Positions 12,150 through 25,700 of a stretch of 64,000 nucleotides of DNA are shown one piece after another. The notes beneath the pieces are model-generated. The model saw only the letters and a list, made by a program, of their open reading frames with translations, was not told the origin of the DNA and did no database searches. The DNA is from Dryas octopetala (lineage: Eukaryota > Streptophyta > Magnoliopsida > Rosales > Rosaceae). The translations under genes and the position numbers were made by a program. Positions within the stretch are counted from its first letter, which is position 1. Each line of letters opens with the position of its first letter. The stretch lies in the NCBI GenBank assembly GCA_963921425.1, contig OY992834.1, positions 24,751,923 to 24,815,922 of the forward strand. Direction: 5' to 3'.

Positions 12150-14631
12150 TTTTAAGAAACGTGACACCATTCTTAATTGCCAACAATGAGAATGGGAAGG
12201 GGATACCTACAAAACAAAGAAACTACATTGACGCTCAAGTTAGTTTATGTTCGAGTAAACTTTTAAAATTACAAGGAATGATTTCGTAAATTTATTGGCT
12301 TTCATTTTATAGATGTGAAAGTCTTGGGCTCCAAGTTTCATCTCCGTTGATTTTGTCAACATGAAGTCATGAACCAACCATCATCCTTCATGATCATACT
12401 AATTAAGCCATGAGTACGATTGACTGGATCACCCCTAGGCCATAACCTTAAGTGGACCACATTAAGAGAGATTTTTACTAAAATTTCGGTAGCACCTCCC
12501 CTGTAATTTGAAAAATCTCACCCGTAAGAAAACCAATTAACACTTTTAAAACTCAACAACAAGGGGGGGACCATAGGCAGGGCTAACCTCATTTTTTATT
12601 CTTACAGTAGTCCATTATGCATATATTTCACCCCAGCCCACTATGCATATATTTTACCTCAATCCATTGTACATTTAATTTATATACAAAAAAGAATTTC
12701 AACTCATTTCTCTTCTAAAATGATTTTATCATGTTTGGATTAAACAAAAGCTTCTTTTGCTCAAAGTGACACCTGCAAGGTGGTCTCCTCTCTTCTATTT
12801 TTATGGACTGGTTCTCTAGCTCATGAAAATTAATTCAAAAGTTAAGGACCAACAAATTAATCCACTATGTTCTCAATCCACATAAAGTGAAATTGGAATT
12901 GATTCTTCAATTGTTAAATTTGAACCTACATTTATTTATTTTTCTTAATTATATAGTGAAAATGTTAATTGATATATATGATTTAATAGGTTGATAACTA
13001 TTTTAGCTATTGCTGGGAGTGCAAGTGGTAGTTTGCTTTGATCCTTTTTTTTTTTCTTTAGTTTTGTTTAAATAAATATCTTTTTATATAAAAATATTTT
13101 TATATGATAGTTTTTATGTATTTTGTAGTTCAAGATAATAATAGAAGTTTTTCAATAAATTTAGGAATTGTCAAAAAAAAAATTTTAAGTAAAAAATTAG
13201 TTAGGGGTGGGCACGGTACGGTATGGTACGGTATGAGCCCCATACCGATACCATACCGAAATTTTTATTCGGTACGGTATCGGTACGGTATGGACATTTT
13301 TAAAACTCGTACCATACCATACCAGTGTTCTATAAATTCGGTATGGTTCGGTATGGTTTCGGTATATACCAACATTTTAAAATTAATTTTTTTTTTGTCA
13401 AAAAACAATATTTAACAACAAAAAAGAAATATATATATCAATGCCAAAGAAAACAACAGGAACCACCATATAAAGAAAACAACAGGAACCACCATATAAA
13501 GAAAATGTAAGCATGATAATGAACACACTGCATCTCTGTTTTAGAACGTAAAAGTAAGCAACATAAGGCAATAAGCTGTTTGGTTGTAAATGGAAGTAGT
13601 AAATGGAACTACAGAGAGCTTTTGTTTTCCCTTCCTCTTTCACCACTACATAACTCGCACTAATATGCATAACACATCACCTTGAGACAGGGCCATATAA
13701 ATTTGCATAACAGAAGAAACTGATAAATTGACAGAACACAACATAAGGCAACATGGACAGCAGACCAGCAGTGATGGCCAGCTGCAAGGTCTTGGCCAGC
13801 AGTGAGCTCAAACATGCTATTTTAGTATTTTCCCTTTCCCTTTGCCTTGACTTCACTTGCATGTTCTACACAAAATGGAATACAACATAATTAAAATTCA
13901 TTAATTCATTAATTCATTAAAGTTCCTTGATAGAGATGTGGGGAGAGAGAGACAGAGAGACAGAGATGTACAACACCGAGACAGTGAGAGTTGTAGATAC
14001 TGACTGATCATAAAACAAATCAAAGATATGGCATTAAGTCCCCATTCAATAACTTCTCCAAAATCTATCACCTAATAATATATTAAGTAGGTAGTGAGAG
14101 ATTTAATTGAATGCTTGCTATACAGTACAGTGTTTATTTCAGTAGCTAGCTAGCATCAATATTGCCGAATAGTATATACAATCCAATGTTAATTATCTAT
14201 ATCCATTCTTAGGTAATTAACCACAAAATCATTGGTTTTTTTGGGGGAGAGATCTAGAGATCGAGATGGAGAGAAAACACAAAGCAGACTTAATTAATTT
14301 CTAGCTTTTTGGTGCAAGCCCAGCTCTATTTTTTGCTACCCTAAACAGCAACCTTTCCTGAATCTACATGCATATAAGAAATGGGGAAAACTAACTACCA
14401 TGAACATGATCAACACAAATTTGCACAGATTAGCAATGCAACAAGATTTATATACATATATATATAACTGGGGATATTGGAGCTAGTATTGATCAACATC
14501 AATTAATTACTGGATAATAGTAATAAGATATAAACATTTATCATTTAGCTAGTTTAGGGCAACATAATTAAAATTCATTAATTCAATGCAAACTTTAAAA
14601 GCAAGCAACAAAGCAAAGCAAGTAATTATAT

Positions 14632-16939
14632 TTACAAAACATTACCTGATTCTACACCTTCATAAAATTCAAGTTCTTCAATGCAAGGTTCATCCTCCAA
14701 GCTGGAAATATCATCCCCACTCAACCAATTTTGCATACAAATCAAGGCCTCCACTGATGAAGGAGTTAATGAACTCCTAAATGAATTTATGACTCTACCC
14801 CCAGTGCTAAAACTACTCTCTGATGCCACTGTTGATACTTGAATTGCAAGAACATCACTTGCAATTGCTGCCAACACAGGGTACTTGGGACCGTTGAGCT
14901 TCCACCACAATAAAATGTCAAAACTTTGGGTTGTGTATTCTAAAGGATCCATCAAGTATGTATCCACTTCATGTGCCACCACTGCCTCATTGCTCTCTTC
15001 CACCACCTTTCTCCAATCATCCAAAATATCATCCCTCCCATTATCCCTACCCTCCTCATCTTCTACCATATAAGTTGCAGCACTAGTATTGTGTGAATTA
15101 GAATCCACATTACCTCTCAAGTGTATGCCACCATCTACTTTTGGACCATACTCTTCATAAAGGCTCATCAACACTCCTTTCATCTCTTTGGTTTTCAGCT
15201 GCACCTCTTCCTCATCAAACCTCTCCTTCCTAAACAAATGAGTTATATGTCTAAGCTTAAACCTTGGATCCAACACAAGTGCAATCAGCACCAGTGGGTT
15301 TAGATCATTCAATGAGCCAAAATACTTGTTATATTTGCCTCTCATGTTGGCTGCCATGTCAGCCAACACTCGTTCAGTTTCATCACCAGTGGCCATCTCA
15401 GGTGTCACAAACAACTTGTCAATTGCATGTTCAATAGCAAGAACATCATGAAAAGTTGTGTGGATAGTGGGGTGCAAAGATGCACTAACCCTTAAAGTCA
15501 CATCATAAAACACTTTCAAAAACTTTACAAACACCCTAGCATTGTTCCAATCAACCTCACTTGGTGGCCCAATCCTAAGCCTCCTACTACTACATTGAAC
15601 CACATTGCCATCATCATCAAATTCTTCATCTGGTTCCTTGAAGTAAGCCAAAAAGGTGCTGCCCTCATCCTCCACCATTCTTGTGAAAGCCTTCTTAAAC
15701 TTCAAGGCTGCCTCCAACATTATAAATGTTGAATTCCACCTTGTGGGGACATCCATGCATACAAGACCCTTGCTGGTCAGTTTCTCCTTCTCCACAGAAG
15801 ATTTAAAATATTTTAATCTTTGTGGAGAGGACCTTACATACTTCACAGAATTTCTAATGGCCAAAACAGACCTATTAAGCTTCTTCAACCCACTTCCCAC
15901 TATTAAATTGGTTATGTGAGCAACACATCTCACATGCAAGTACTTCCCACCCAAAACGGCTTGTGATTTCTCCCACATATTCATTTTAGACCTAACCCAG
16001 TCTAAAGCTACTTTATTTGCAGAAGCATTATCAACAGTTATGGTCAACACCTTCTCTATTCCCCACTGTAACAAACATGCCTCAATAAGCCTCCCTATAG
16101 TGGTCCCTTGGTGATTAGGAATCACACAAAAGTTTAAAACTCTTTTGTGCATCTTCCAATCCTTGTCAATGAAATGGGCAGTTAGCACCATATAATTGCA
16201 GTTTTGGACACTTGTCCAAGTGTCAGTAGTTAGGCAGATCCTATGTGCACTCAAATCTTTCATCAAATTCTCCTTATGCTCATCATACATTTTCAGAAAC
16301 TGCCTAACTATAGTTCTCCTGCTAGGTATTTCAAACATTGGGCAAGCCCTACTACAGAACTTCCTAAAACCCTTCTTCTCTACCACACTAAATGGCATCT
16401 CATCTAGTACAATCATCTCAACACAAGCCTCCATCACATCACTCTGCACAAACCCCTTAGAAACCATCTTGTTACCCTGACCCTTATCACCACAAATAAT
16501 CTTTTGGTTTTTGTTTTGGTTTGGTGGGTAATACTTGCACAGTTTTCTAATGTGGGTACTCATTCCTGATGTCCCATTTAGAATAGGATCACATGCATAA
16601 TCTCCTAGAATACCCTTAGGACAATATATGCATTTAGCTCTCTTATATATCACTTCTACCTCTATCATCTTCCCTGATTCATCTTTTTTTTTTTTCTTTT
16701 TTTATTACATCATACTGTTTAAAATGCTCCCAAACCCAACTACGTTTGGTACCAATACTAGGTTTAGAAAGGGGATTCAGCTCACTTACTTCTGTTGCAG
16801 ATTGAATGGGTTCTCCCACTGTTGCTGGAGGTCCCAATGGTGAGGGTGAGGTTGCTGGAGGTCCCAATGGTGAGGGTGAGGTTGCTGTTGAAGAACAAGC
16901 AACCCCACTATGCTGCTGTGATTGAGTTTGAGACTGCAT
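14632..16939 (-). CDS. hAT transposase (zf-BED / RICESLEEPER-like), one frameshift near the N-terminus
   Basis: The main frame, 16668-14632, gives 678 residues. C13, C16, H39 and C44 complete a BED zinc finger. ICLTTDTWTSVQ around residue 149 carries the first catalytic Asp of the RNase H-like fold and TVDNASANK the second. LDPRFKL is typical, and the C-terminal dimerisation domain includes YPVLAAIASDVLAI and TVASESSFSTGGRVI. The start of the BED finger (KRSWVWEHFKQYD) and a proline-rich leader with duplicated TSPSPLGPPA lie upstream in another frame; the probable ATG is at 16939. The frames differ by one nucleotide at an A7-G-A12 run (plus-strand T12 at 16684-16695). So the gene is either inactivated by slippage, misread in the sequence at that homopolymer, or joined by splicing. 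The protein would cut and rejoin the element's ends in the nucleus. Confidence 0.9.
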
Positions 16940-17166
16940 CAACAAAATCACAGAAGTACAGAACATATCAGTGAACATATCATCCCTATTAAAAATGAAG
17001 AGAAACCCAATTAAAAATGAAGCCCATTGAAACCCAATTAACATATCATCCCTATCAGTGAACATATCATCTACGCCCATTGAAGCCCCCTTCGCAGCTC
17101 AATTAAAAATGAAGAGAAACCCTCAGACTCAAAGCCCAGAGGAAATAAGGAACTCAGTCACTCACC

Positions 17167-17620
17167 ATGATGTTCCAAGTTAGAACTGCAGAACCCAGCC
17201 GTCGTCACAGCCTCACAGGTCGTCTCGGCGTTGCGTCGTCGCGTCGTCTTCTCGTCGTCGCGTCGTCTTCTCGTCGTCGCGTCGTCGCGTTGTCTTCACT
17301 CAAAGCCGAGAGGAGTTACCGAGTGAGGGATGAGATGGAGGGATTGAGAGATCAGAGATGAGATGGATGGAGGGAGGGAGGGATGGATTGGACTGAGATG
17401 AGGATTAGAGGGAGGGAAATCGAGATGAGGATTAGAGGGATGGATTGAGACTTGAGAGATCAGAGATGAGATGGAGGGAGGGAGGAATGGATTGGACTGA
17501 GATGAGGATTAGAGGGAGGGAAATCGAGATGAGGATTAGAGGGAGGGAAATCGAGATGATCAGATGAGGATTAGAGGGAGGATTAGAGGACTCGCTGGGG
17601 ACTTGGGGAGTGGGGATTGG
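17167..17620. repeat. Minisatellites in the transposon 5' region
   Basis: From 17216 to 17300, cgtcgtcgcgtcgtcttct-like units repeat several times. From about 17330 to 17620, GA-rich units of gatgaggattagagggaggg and gagatgagatggagggaggg recur. They lie upstream of the transposase (minus strand) within the hAT. Long open frames here are artefacts of the repeats. Confidence 0.7.
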
Positions 17621-18211
17621 GGATTTTTGATTTAGGGATTTTTGATTTAGGGATTGGAGAGTCCGAGAGTGGATTCTTGATTTAGGGATTGAAGACTGGA
17701 ACAGGAAAATAGGAAATTGATTTGCTGTGAGCAACAGGTCTAAATGTCTAATAGACTAATACAGTAATACTGAGTACTGACTAATATTGAACGTATTGTC
17801 TAGCCCAAGTACTGAGTACTGACTACTGATTACTGAACGTATTGTCTAGCCCAGTGCCCAGGCCCAATTGAGTCTAATATGTGTATTATGTGAGATCAAA
17901 TGTACTGACCGTATGTCATACTCATATATACAGCAACACTTAATTAAAAAAAATTAAATAATTAAATAAAAAATAAATTCGGTACGGTACGGTATTTCTC
18001 GGTATTGAAAGTTCCATACCTATACCATACCGATTTAGACTCGGTACGGTACGGTATCGGTACGGTATATAATCGGTATTGTTTTTCGGTATAACGTCGG
18101 TATGGTACGGTATGGTACGTATACGGTTTCGGTATTTCGGTTTTAAATGCCCACCCCTAAAATTAGTAGAATTTCAACCCACCCCATGTTGAAATCCTAG
18201 GTCTGCCCCTG

Positions 18212-20050
18212 CTAACAACCAATCCAACTCCAACTAGAAACCAATAATCATCCAACTAACAATAATCCAGGGGCCTCAAATCCTACCCAAAATCGTAATA
18301 AATTAAGTCATAGACACCCTAGCATAGAGCCATCAACCATAACTAAATATGGTTTACAACACCAATAAAACATAAGTAATATGAAAGAAATACATTGTGC
18401 CTACAATGTCGATGAGATGAAGGTGGGGAAAAGATGCCTCAGTGTGGAACGGCCCAACCTCACCAACTACTACTACTACTTGGGCAGAACATTAAAAAAA
18501 AATATGTGGGGAAATCTTAGTGATTATTGATAAGCTTTAATTATTTTCTTTAAAATCATTTTAAATCAAAACTTTTTACCAAACTCTTGTCCTTCTCTTT
18601 TGAATCCCTAAGTTTTAAAACTTTTTCGAAAACATCATAAAGCCGTTTATATGCTCAAAGATTGAGAAAAACAAGAAAGCATATTAATTTAGAAATCTCC
18701 AACAACATTCCATAGAACCTCCAAAAACTATGCTATGTGTCATGGTCTGCACTTGGAGCTATGCTTTCGCGACACTAATGTGAAGGATAAGGGGTTAAAT
18801 GGCAAGAGTAGTGTTCGTTTGGTAATGAGTGGACGGGTTGTGCATGTAGAAGGGCAATTCGGTAATTTGGCAGTTTCGGGGTATCCCGGTTGAAATTTGG
18901 GAAATCTAAAAATACCGTCGGTAAACTGAGGGGATCGAAATGAGTCCAACAAAACTGATGGATCGCCAATCAGAGTTCAAATGAATCAATTATAGGTCAT
19001 TATGACTTGTCATGTAAGTTGATGTTTTCTCATGGTTCGTAAAAAAAAGCTTAAAATGTTCTTTAGGGGGGCATGGTGTTAGGCACGCTCTCCACCACAT
19101 TCTGATGGGCTACTATTGGCTTATGACTTTTTGAATTGCTATATGTCAACTTGAAGAATGTCTAGCGGTCCATTACTTCTCCCCCATGTGTAACATACTG
19201 TACTAGGTGTAAACATCCATATATGGGATGCATTTTAAAACAAAAGAAAAAAAATATGGATACAAAAAGCATGCAATAAGAGTAAGATATGTCTAGTCCA
19301 AACACACTTGCAAACCTTATTAGGAAATTGAATAAAAACTAAGTTTCACAAGTAAAAAAACAAGAGAAAAAAACTCAACTACGTACATTTGGCATAATAA
19401 AAAAAATAAATTGAAATGGTGAGGTGGGATCCACCAACATTTTATAGGGCCTATCTCATATTGTATGCATTATGTATAACCATTAAATATGCACATATAT
19501 GTTATCACACATACCACACATGCATACCACTTACATAAAGAAATATCGAGCAACCATTCTTGCAACGTAGATCATTTTTATATTCTTCAGTAGTTTGTGG
19601 TATTAAAAATTACTCACCCATGCACTCCGAATTTGGGCAAAAGTCTTTGTTCTCGTTGTGTGGCTCATCTTCTTCTGTTTTCAGTTGATTTTGTTGATAC
19701 TTGAGTATTTATATTCATTCCAACACAATCCATTCTGAATGGAACCAAACTAACCCATTTTAAGGAACCTCCAACTCTCTTCTTTGAGGATAGCTCCCCT
19801 CTTCTAATTCCACAAATAGATTTAATCGATTAGCAAATCGAATGAACGTGAATGAGTGGTTGACTTGCTAATCGGTTTCTCCCTATGGTTAAGCTTGTTC
19901 TCACTACCTTGAGAAGACCGATTTCTACACGTGTGCTTGAGATATAATGGTCATGAAGGCATTAGGATAAAGTTCAGTTTAGTGAGATAAGTATAATATA
20001 CGCATAACTTAATCAGTCAATATAAATTGAGCGTACCTGTCATTTCTCAT
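18212..20050. other. Gene-free repeat-derived region
   Basis: No coding gene was recognised. A stretch around 18740-18960 has the composition of an old LTR fragment. 19600-19700 could hold a short exon of the transposase remnant to its right (minus-strand TEEDEPHNENKDFCPNSECM before a gtgagt donor), but this is weak. Confidence 0.3.
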
Positions 20051-20059
20051 CCCACCATG

Positions 20060-20560
20060 CCACCAATATGCACCATTGCTCCTTATTGACACGCCTATCC
20101 CCACAACCTCTCTTCCATTTTATATAATGGGTCAGTTTCTATGCAATTTAGATTTGAACAACTTCCAACGTTCATTCAATTTTGCCCTCACCACTTTCCT
20201 AATTTGAATATACTTTGACAACTTATCTGGATAACTCCATTGTATACCTTCCTACATAATACATTTACAATCCCTTTATCAAACCTTATATCGTTAAGAT
20301 AATTAAATGAATACAAAAATAATTTAACTTGACACATGATCATTTACTCAATGTACATTACCTTGACATCCAGCCATGCATCTTCCCTTTGGGCCTTAGT
20401 AAACTTTTTCCATATGCGTTCATTAATGGGAAACTTGGAGGGACACCTTGCAAGCACTTCAATGAATCAATGGTACCTTACCATTGACTTGGAACACATA
20501 TAAAACAATGGTCTTCTTTGATCCATCCAACCCAAGAGACATAACAAACAAAAAATGGGG
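20060..20560 (-). pseudogene. Decayed plant transposase, Ptta/En-Spm (Transposase_24-like) family
   Basis: Minus-strand pieces read in order FPINERIWKKFTKAQREDAW (about 20435-20370), then KVVRAKLNERWKLFKSKLHR (about 20210-20140), then NKEQWCILVAWWDEK (about 20090-20045). The series 'IP..W..V....K..LW..V', then 'R.RWK..K..L', then 'EQW..LV.WW' is characteristic of the plant Ptta/En-Spm transposase family of CACTA-type elements. Stops (for example TGA after the second piece) and at least one frame change separate the pieces, so it is not functional. I saw no CACTA ends. The family call is from remembered consensus, not a search. Confidence 0.5.
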
Positions 20561-22614
20561 CATGAATGAAGTGGCATACATGAAGACTTACTTGGACTTT
20601 TGTTGTCCTACTAACCTAATAGAGGATGCACTTTAGTTGTGTACAGCTGCTTTAGGATCGTTAGGGTTTGCCTAGTATTTAGCAAAAGACGATGTTGTTT
20701 TCTGTCTGCTTTACTTAAAGGCTACTAACAAAACAAATTTTTATATACTTAATTATGAAATTTTAAACTAAATCTTTATTTTTTGTCAATTTTCAAACTA
20801 CCTATTATTTAATTAGGTTTTACTGCAAAAAAAATTACAATCATATTGCCGCTCTACTTTGAGAATCGCAAGAATTTTTTCTTTTTGTATTTAGAATTCT
20901 AAATATGGATGAATTTTTTTTTTTTTTAAATCAATATGAATGACAATTGGACCAAAACATAATAAGTTATATATTATTTCCTTATATAACTAATATAATG
21001 TCAAAAAAAAATTTTGTACTAGATCATATTAAAAAAAACTTTTGATATTTTGGCCACTATCATACACATCCATGTCTATGAATGATATTATTACACCCAT
21101 TAAGCACCTGATAATTTGTTATGGAAGTTAACCAAATGTTTTTTTTTTTGTCAGAACATGTTTCAATTTTTCTTACTCAATTTAATTCACACTACCATAA
21201 TGCATTTCTCAGAGTAATAATGTCAATTGTGTTGTACGAGCTATTCATTTCAAAGCTATATAGTGTATACGTCCTAATTCAGGTAGACTTATGTGTTAGA
21301 AATATTTTAGCTGTTCATGTTCACAACCATGAAGCGAGGACCCAATTGCAGTCGTAGGTTATTTGATGAGCATCCAAATCCAATGAATCAACCTCCCCTC
21401 TTTCCTACCTCATCATCCAATGAAAAAATTCCAAATGCTCTGGCTTAGAAGGTAACAAGTAAGCTATTACAAATTTTCCTTCCTCGTTGTGGAGAATTGT
21501 CCAAGCCACAATTATATTATCTAGTTGATGATCCCACCACCTTCTTAGACCTTATTATATTATAGTACTATCTGAAACTCCTTTGCTAAATAATTAAGAA
21601 CCGCTAAGTCCCTCGCTAGATAGCACGCCGCAAACCTCTCTCGTTCAACGCATATTCAATTAATTGAATAAGTTAGGAAATTGTTGTGTATCTACATATT
21701 CATATTTTGGTTGAGAAATTGGTTTTTTATACTTGATAATATAAGAATTGAATTCTACCATGGATTTTAATATTTTTTCTTTTTATAAATTAAATTTGTT
21801 GTCTTAAGACTTGGTCATGCACCATGTTCAACTTGCATTTATTACATTTAAAATGGAAAAGACACCATCATCATATGAACAAATTTACCATGTTCTTTCT
21901 ATTTTCCTTAATTATTATTATATTAGTATGGATCCACTTGCACATCTTTGTTCTCAAATCTCATCCCCTCATTTAATTGAAAATGCAAGTGCCAATATTG
22001 TATGCTGCTACTTCCTTTCAAATTGTATTAGTAATAATATGTCTAGCTTGTCTTATAATTCTTAGATATTGATCAAAGAAAGATTGTGTTCATATTATTA
22101 TTGGAGCTATGAAACAAATTCAAATACTCGCTCAAAGCCACAAAACAAATTCAAATGCTCAATGTTTGTCAACCCAAAAACATGGTATCTATTCTTTAAG
22201 TTATGGATTTTCCTAAACAACTAGTTAGGCATGGGTGTCTACACTAACTTTTTCCAATCTTAAAGTATTTAGCATGGTATTTACTAAGTTGTACTTCAAG
22301 CAAGCATAGGCATAATGGAAATCGACAAAGACACAAACCCTAGAACATGGTATCTATTCTAGTTATTCATGATGATTAATTTCAAGAACTTATAACTAGC
22401 TAGTTCTTTCGTTACTTTCATAGGCACAAGACTCGGTCATCTAAATTTACCCATGCAACAAACTCAATACAAAGCATGCATATGATGATCAAGCATATCA
22501 TAACACATGTAAAGAGATGAAATGTGAAATGTGAAATGTAAACTGAATTTAATCGCACCGTTCTTCCTTTCGTTTAAATAATTAATGTTTTTCATGTTCT
22601 AAATTACACCAAAA
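20561..22614. other. AT-rich region without recognisable genes
   Basis: Only short frames with no known motif. The phrase acatggtatctattct occurs twice (about 22180 and 22345), hinting at a small duplication. Parts may belong to the copia fossil to the right. Confidence 0.3.
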
Positions 22615-22782
22615 TCTTCTTTCTGTAGCTCAATTCACCAAATATAATTATGTTCGTTTCACTTTTGAGTCTCATGGTTTTTCTATCTCTGACTTATCTA
22701 TTGGTACATCCCTTTTTTAAGGCCCATGTAGGAATGACCTTTATCTGTTGCATGTTGCTTCGCCTTAAGCATTGTCCGCGCC
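22615..22782 (+). mobile_element. Ty1/copia pol fragment (fossil), split by a hAT insertion
   Basis: Plus-strand translation resembles the segment between protease and integrase of copia polyproteins (an F-thread ending in a DLYLLH motif). A matching WH-type integrase zinc-finger start appears on the far side of the hAT element, just after 26282. It is a short, broken remnant with no LTRs identified. It is older than the hAT inserted in it. Confidence 0.5.
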
Positions 22783-25700
22783 CAGGGATGAATCCAGGAT
22801 TCCAAAATAGGATGGGCTAAGCTTAGCTTATAAAAAAACTCGACGATATGAGTAAATTTTATTTAAAAAAAAAAAAAGATACACCAAATAAGGAGGACAT
22901 AATGAGTCTATTACCCCTCAAAATGCACATCTATACATAGATAAAATTCACATAAAAACAAAAGACAACAAAAGAATAATTACACATGCAATGCAAATAC
23001 AATATATGACTACTTAAGTTGTGCCCTACGTTTCTTCACTGAGTAAAAATCATTAATTATTGATTCATTACTGATACTGTTAGCAAATTCTCTTTCAATG
23101 TGGATCATTAGACAATCAGCAAGAAACTTATCCTCCATCTTGTTTCGAAGTCGGTTCTTAATAAACTTCATAGACGAAAATGCTCGTTCAGTCGTTGAAG
23201 TAGAAACAGGAAGAGTCAACACCAAACAAATCAGTCTATGAATCAAGTGATAGTCTCTTGACAACCCAGCTTCAACTAATCGTTGACATAATTGAGAAAT
23301 GGAATCAATATTTGAGAAATCCGGACGACGATCCATATCACACTTATAAAACCCCAATTGTAGCTTCAAAGCATACAACTCAGATGTAGTGAAGTCTTCA
23401 GGATAAAATTTCTCTGCAAGATTACATATATCATCAACTTTAAATGAGTTGAAAGCATTACGAGGATCCAATGTTGAGCTAAGAGTAAGGAGTTCCACAG
23501 TTTGCTCTGAAAACCTACTATCCAACTCCATCAACTGAAAATCTATTAGAGCATTAAAAATATCAACACGATAATAATGTCTAATTGTAATACAATCTTT
23601 TTGTTGACAAGAACGACCTGTACCAGTCTTATAACGATCATCCATATCAGGCACTTCAATATCATGTTGTTCACAAAATGATACGACACTACTGATCAAA
23701 TTATCCCAACCATCTTCTCTCAACTCTTGAAGTTGCAATTTTGTGCTTGAAACAAAATTCAAAGCACTTATAATGTCTTGAGATTTTCTCTGGAATGCTT
23801 GACAAAGAAAATCAGTGAATCCCATCACTTTATTCAACAAAAGTAAGCTAAACACAAATTCAAAAGATGTAATAGCAATATAAAGACTCTCAGCTTCTCC
23901 ACGAAATTGTTGGCTTGGTCCATTATCACTGATATCCTGAAGAAGTGTTTTTGTTGCATCAAATAACTCAATTAAACTTCGAATAGAACTAAAATGAGAA
24001 CCCCAACGAGTAGTCCCAGGTCGTTGCAAACTACAAGTTTGATTAGCCCCTGTACCCGTTCCAAGCTTTCCGGCCTCCAACAAGTCTTCAACTTCAGTTT
24101 TTCGAGTTAATTTTAACTCAAATTGTCGCTTAGCAGAAGCACAAACAAAATTCACAACATTAGTCAACATTGAAAAAAATCTCCAAATAACCTTCACATC
24201 TTTAGCTACACCATTTAAAGCTAATTGCAAACGATGAGCAAAACAATGTACATAATATGCATATGGACAATCTTGGAGAAATAATGCTTGTAATCCATTC
24301 CATGCACCACGCATATTGCTAGCACCATCATATCCTTGACCACGCATATTTTCCACTTGAAGATTATATTTAGCAAGTACATTGGATATCCCATTTTTAA
24401 GAGTTAGAGCAGTAGTATCAGGAACGCTCACAATATCAAAAAACCGTTCTTGAATAAACCCATGGCAATCAAAAAATCTTAAAATAATAGCCATTTGTTC
24501 CTTACCAGATTCATCAAGTGCTTCATCAACGAGAATACAAAACTTTCTATCCCCAACTTCCTCAAGAATCTTATTCCTCACTTTAGTAGCAAAAATGTGC
24601 AATATCTCCTTCTGTATATCAGATGCAATATATTTGGCATTTCCAGGAGCATTATCTAAAACAACATTATCGATTTCAACATTACATCTTGCAAAAGCCT
24701 TAACCAATTCAATGAAATTTCCCCGATTGGTTGAGTCACTGGATTCATCATTACCTCTAAAAGCCAATCCCTGACTTGCTAACACCCTAACACTCTCTAT
24801 TGTGGTGTTTAGCCGCAACCGATTCTGTTTTACTTGTTCTGATGATTGTGCATTCATGACTGTGTCAATATGTCGAGATGGGTTTCCTAAGCCACGCCAG
24901 TCTTGCATAGCACGATGATGTGCTAAACCAACACTGTGAGCAAGGAAGTTACATTTTTGTCCACCAATCCTCTTCCAATTTATAAACCCATCAACAATAA
25001 ATGCCTTGTGTAACTTTTCACTATCAAAAAGAAAGCATGGAAAACAAAATGCTCTATCCTTAGTAACCGAATATTCAAGCCAAGGAAATTGTGTGAACCA
25101 AACATATTGAAATCGACGAGATTGTACTCCATCCAAGTGGCTTGGATACTCCCCTAATTTGGGTTGACATGGTCAAAGAAGCATATATGCTCTTCGAATA
25201 TTGTCACGTTCATTAACCGGATACTCACATATTTGACGACGTAATCCCGGATCACGTTCAAGAGAATTAGTATCTACTTCTTGATCATAGACGACTCTTG
25301 GAGACTCAACTCCTTGAGAAGCTATTGGAGACTCAACTCTTTGAGAAGAGGCACAAGACACCCCACTTGATGATTCATCATTCTTTTTTTTAAAGAAATG
25401 AAACATATTCTTTAATCTCTTCGGATTTCGATCATGATCCGACATTATAAAATATAACCTATAAGTTATATATAGATATAGTGAGCATAAAATAACATGA
25501 CAGTTGGCAAAGAATAAATGTAGTGACTAATATTTTATATTTCTATGGCTAAGAGAACAGTCCAAAATTTCAATCATCACAAAAACAATGCATCGATATT
25601 AGATTTATATAGACAAGAAATTTACCCTAACAAAGCACTACACCTCAATAGCTAGAACAAGTGAGGCACTCCACTAGATGACCAACAAAGCAAATCCTAT

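Larger units (their letters stand above)
13202..18159. mobile_element. Complete hAT-superfamily DNA transposon (4,958 bp)
   Basis: The ends TAGGGGTGGGCA and TGCCCACCCCTA are perfect 12-bp terminal inverted repeats. Both sides are bordered by the identical 8-bp TSD AAATTAGT (13194-13201, 18160-18167), the hAT-standard length. Both subterminal regions (13210-13360 and 17980-18140) are packed with CGGTACGGTATGG-type units in both orientations, the expected transposase-binding clusters. The interior carries one transposase gene on the minus strand. A ~26-bp unit is repeated in tandem near 13447-13505, and GA-rich minisatellites lie at 17330-17620. Matching TSDs and TIRs point to a recent insertion. 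Confidence 0.95.
12561..18211. mobile_element. Remnant of an outer hAT-like element hosting the 13202-18159 insertion
   Basis: Outside the inner hAT's TSD, the right end at 18211 reads, as reverse complement, caggggcagacctaggattt, a standard plant hAT terminus. About 640 bp left of the inner insertion, 12561 reads aagggggggaccatagg, a diverged match to it. Flanks are tcaacaac and ctaacaac, which could be a decayed 8-bp TSD. Only about 690 bp of outer element remains once the inner one is set aside, and none of it codes. It is plausible but not proven. Confidence 0.45.

Noticed and set aside
11509-12158. A 9-bp TSD around the 11518-12149 foldback
   Set aside because: The flanks (ttcttggtt and ttttaagaa) do not match, so the superfamily was left open.
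17167-17734. Arg-rich and Pro/Ser-rich frames in the hAT 5' region
   Set aside because: Translated minisatellites; no domain.
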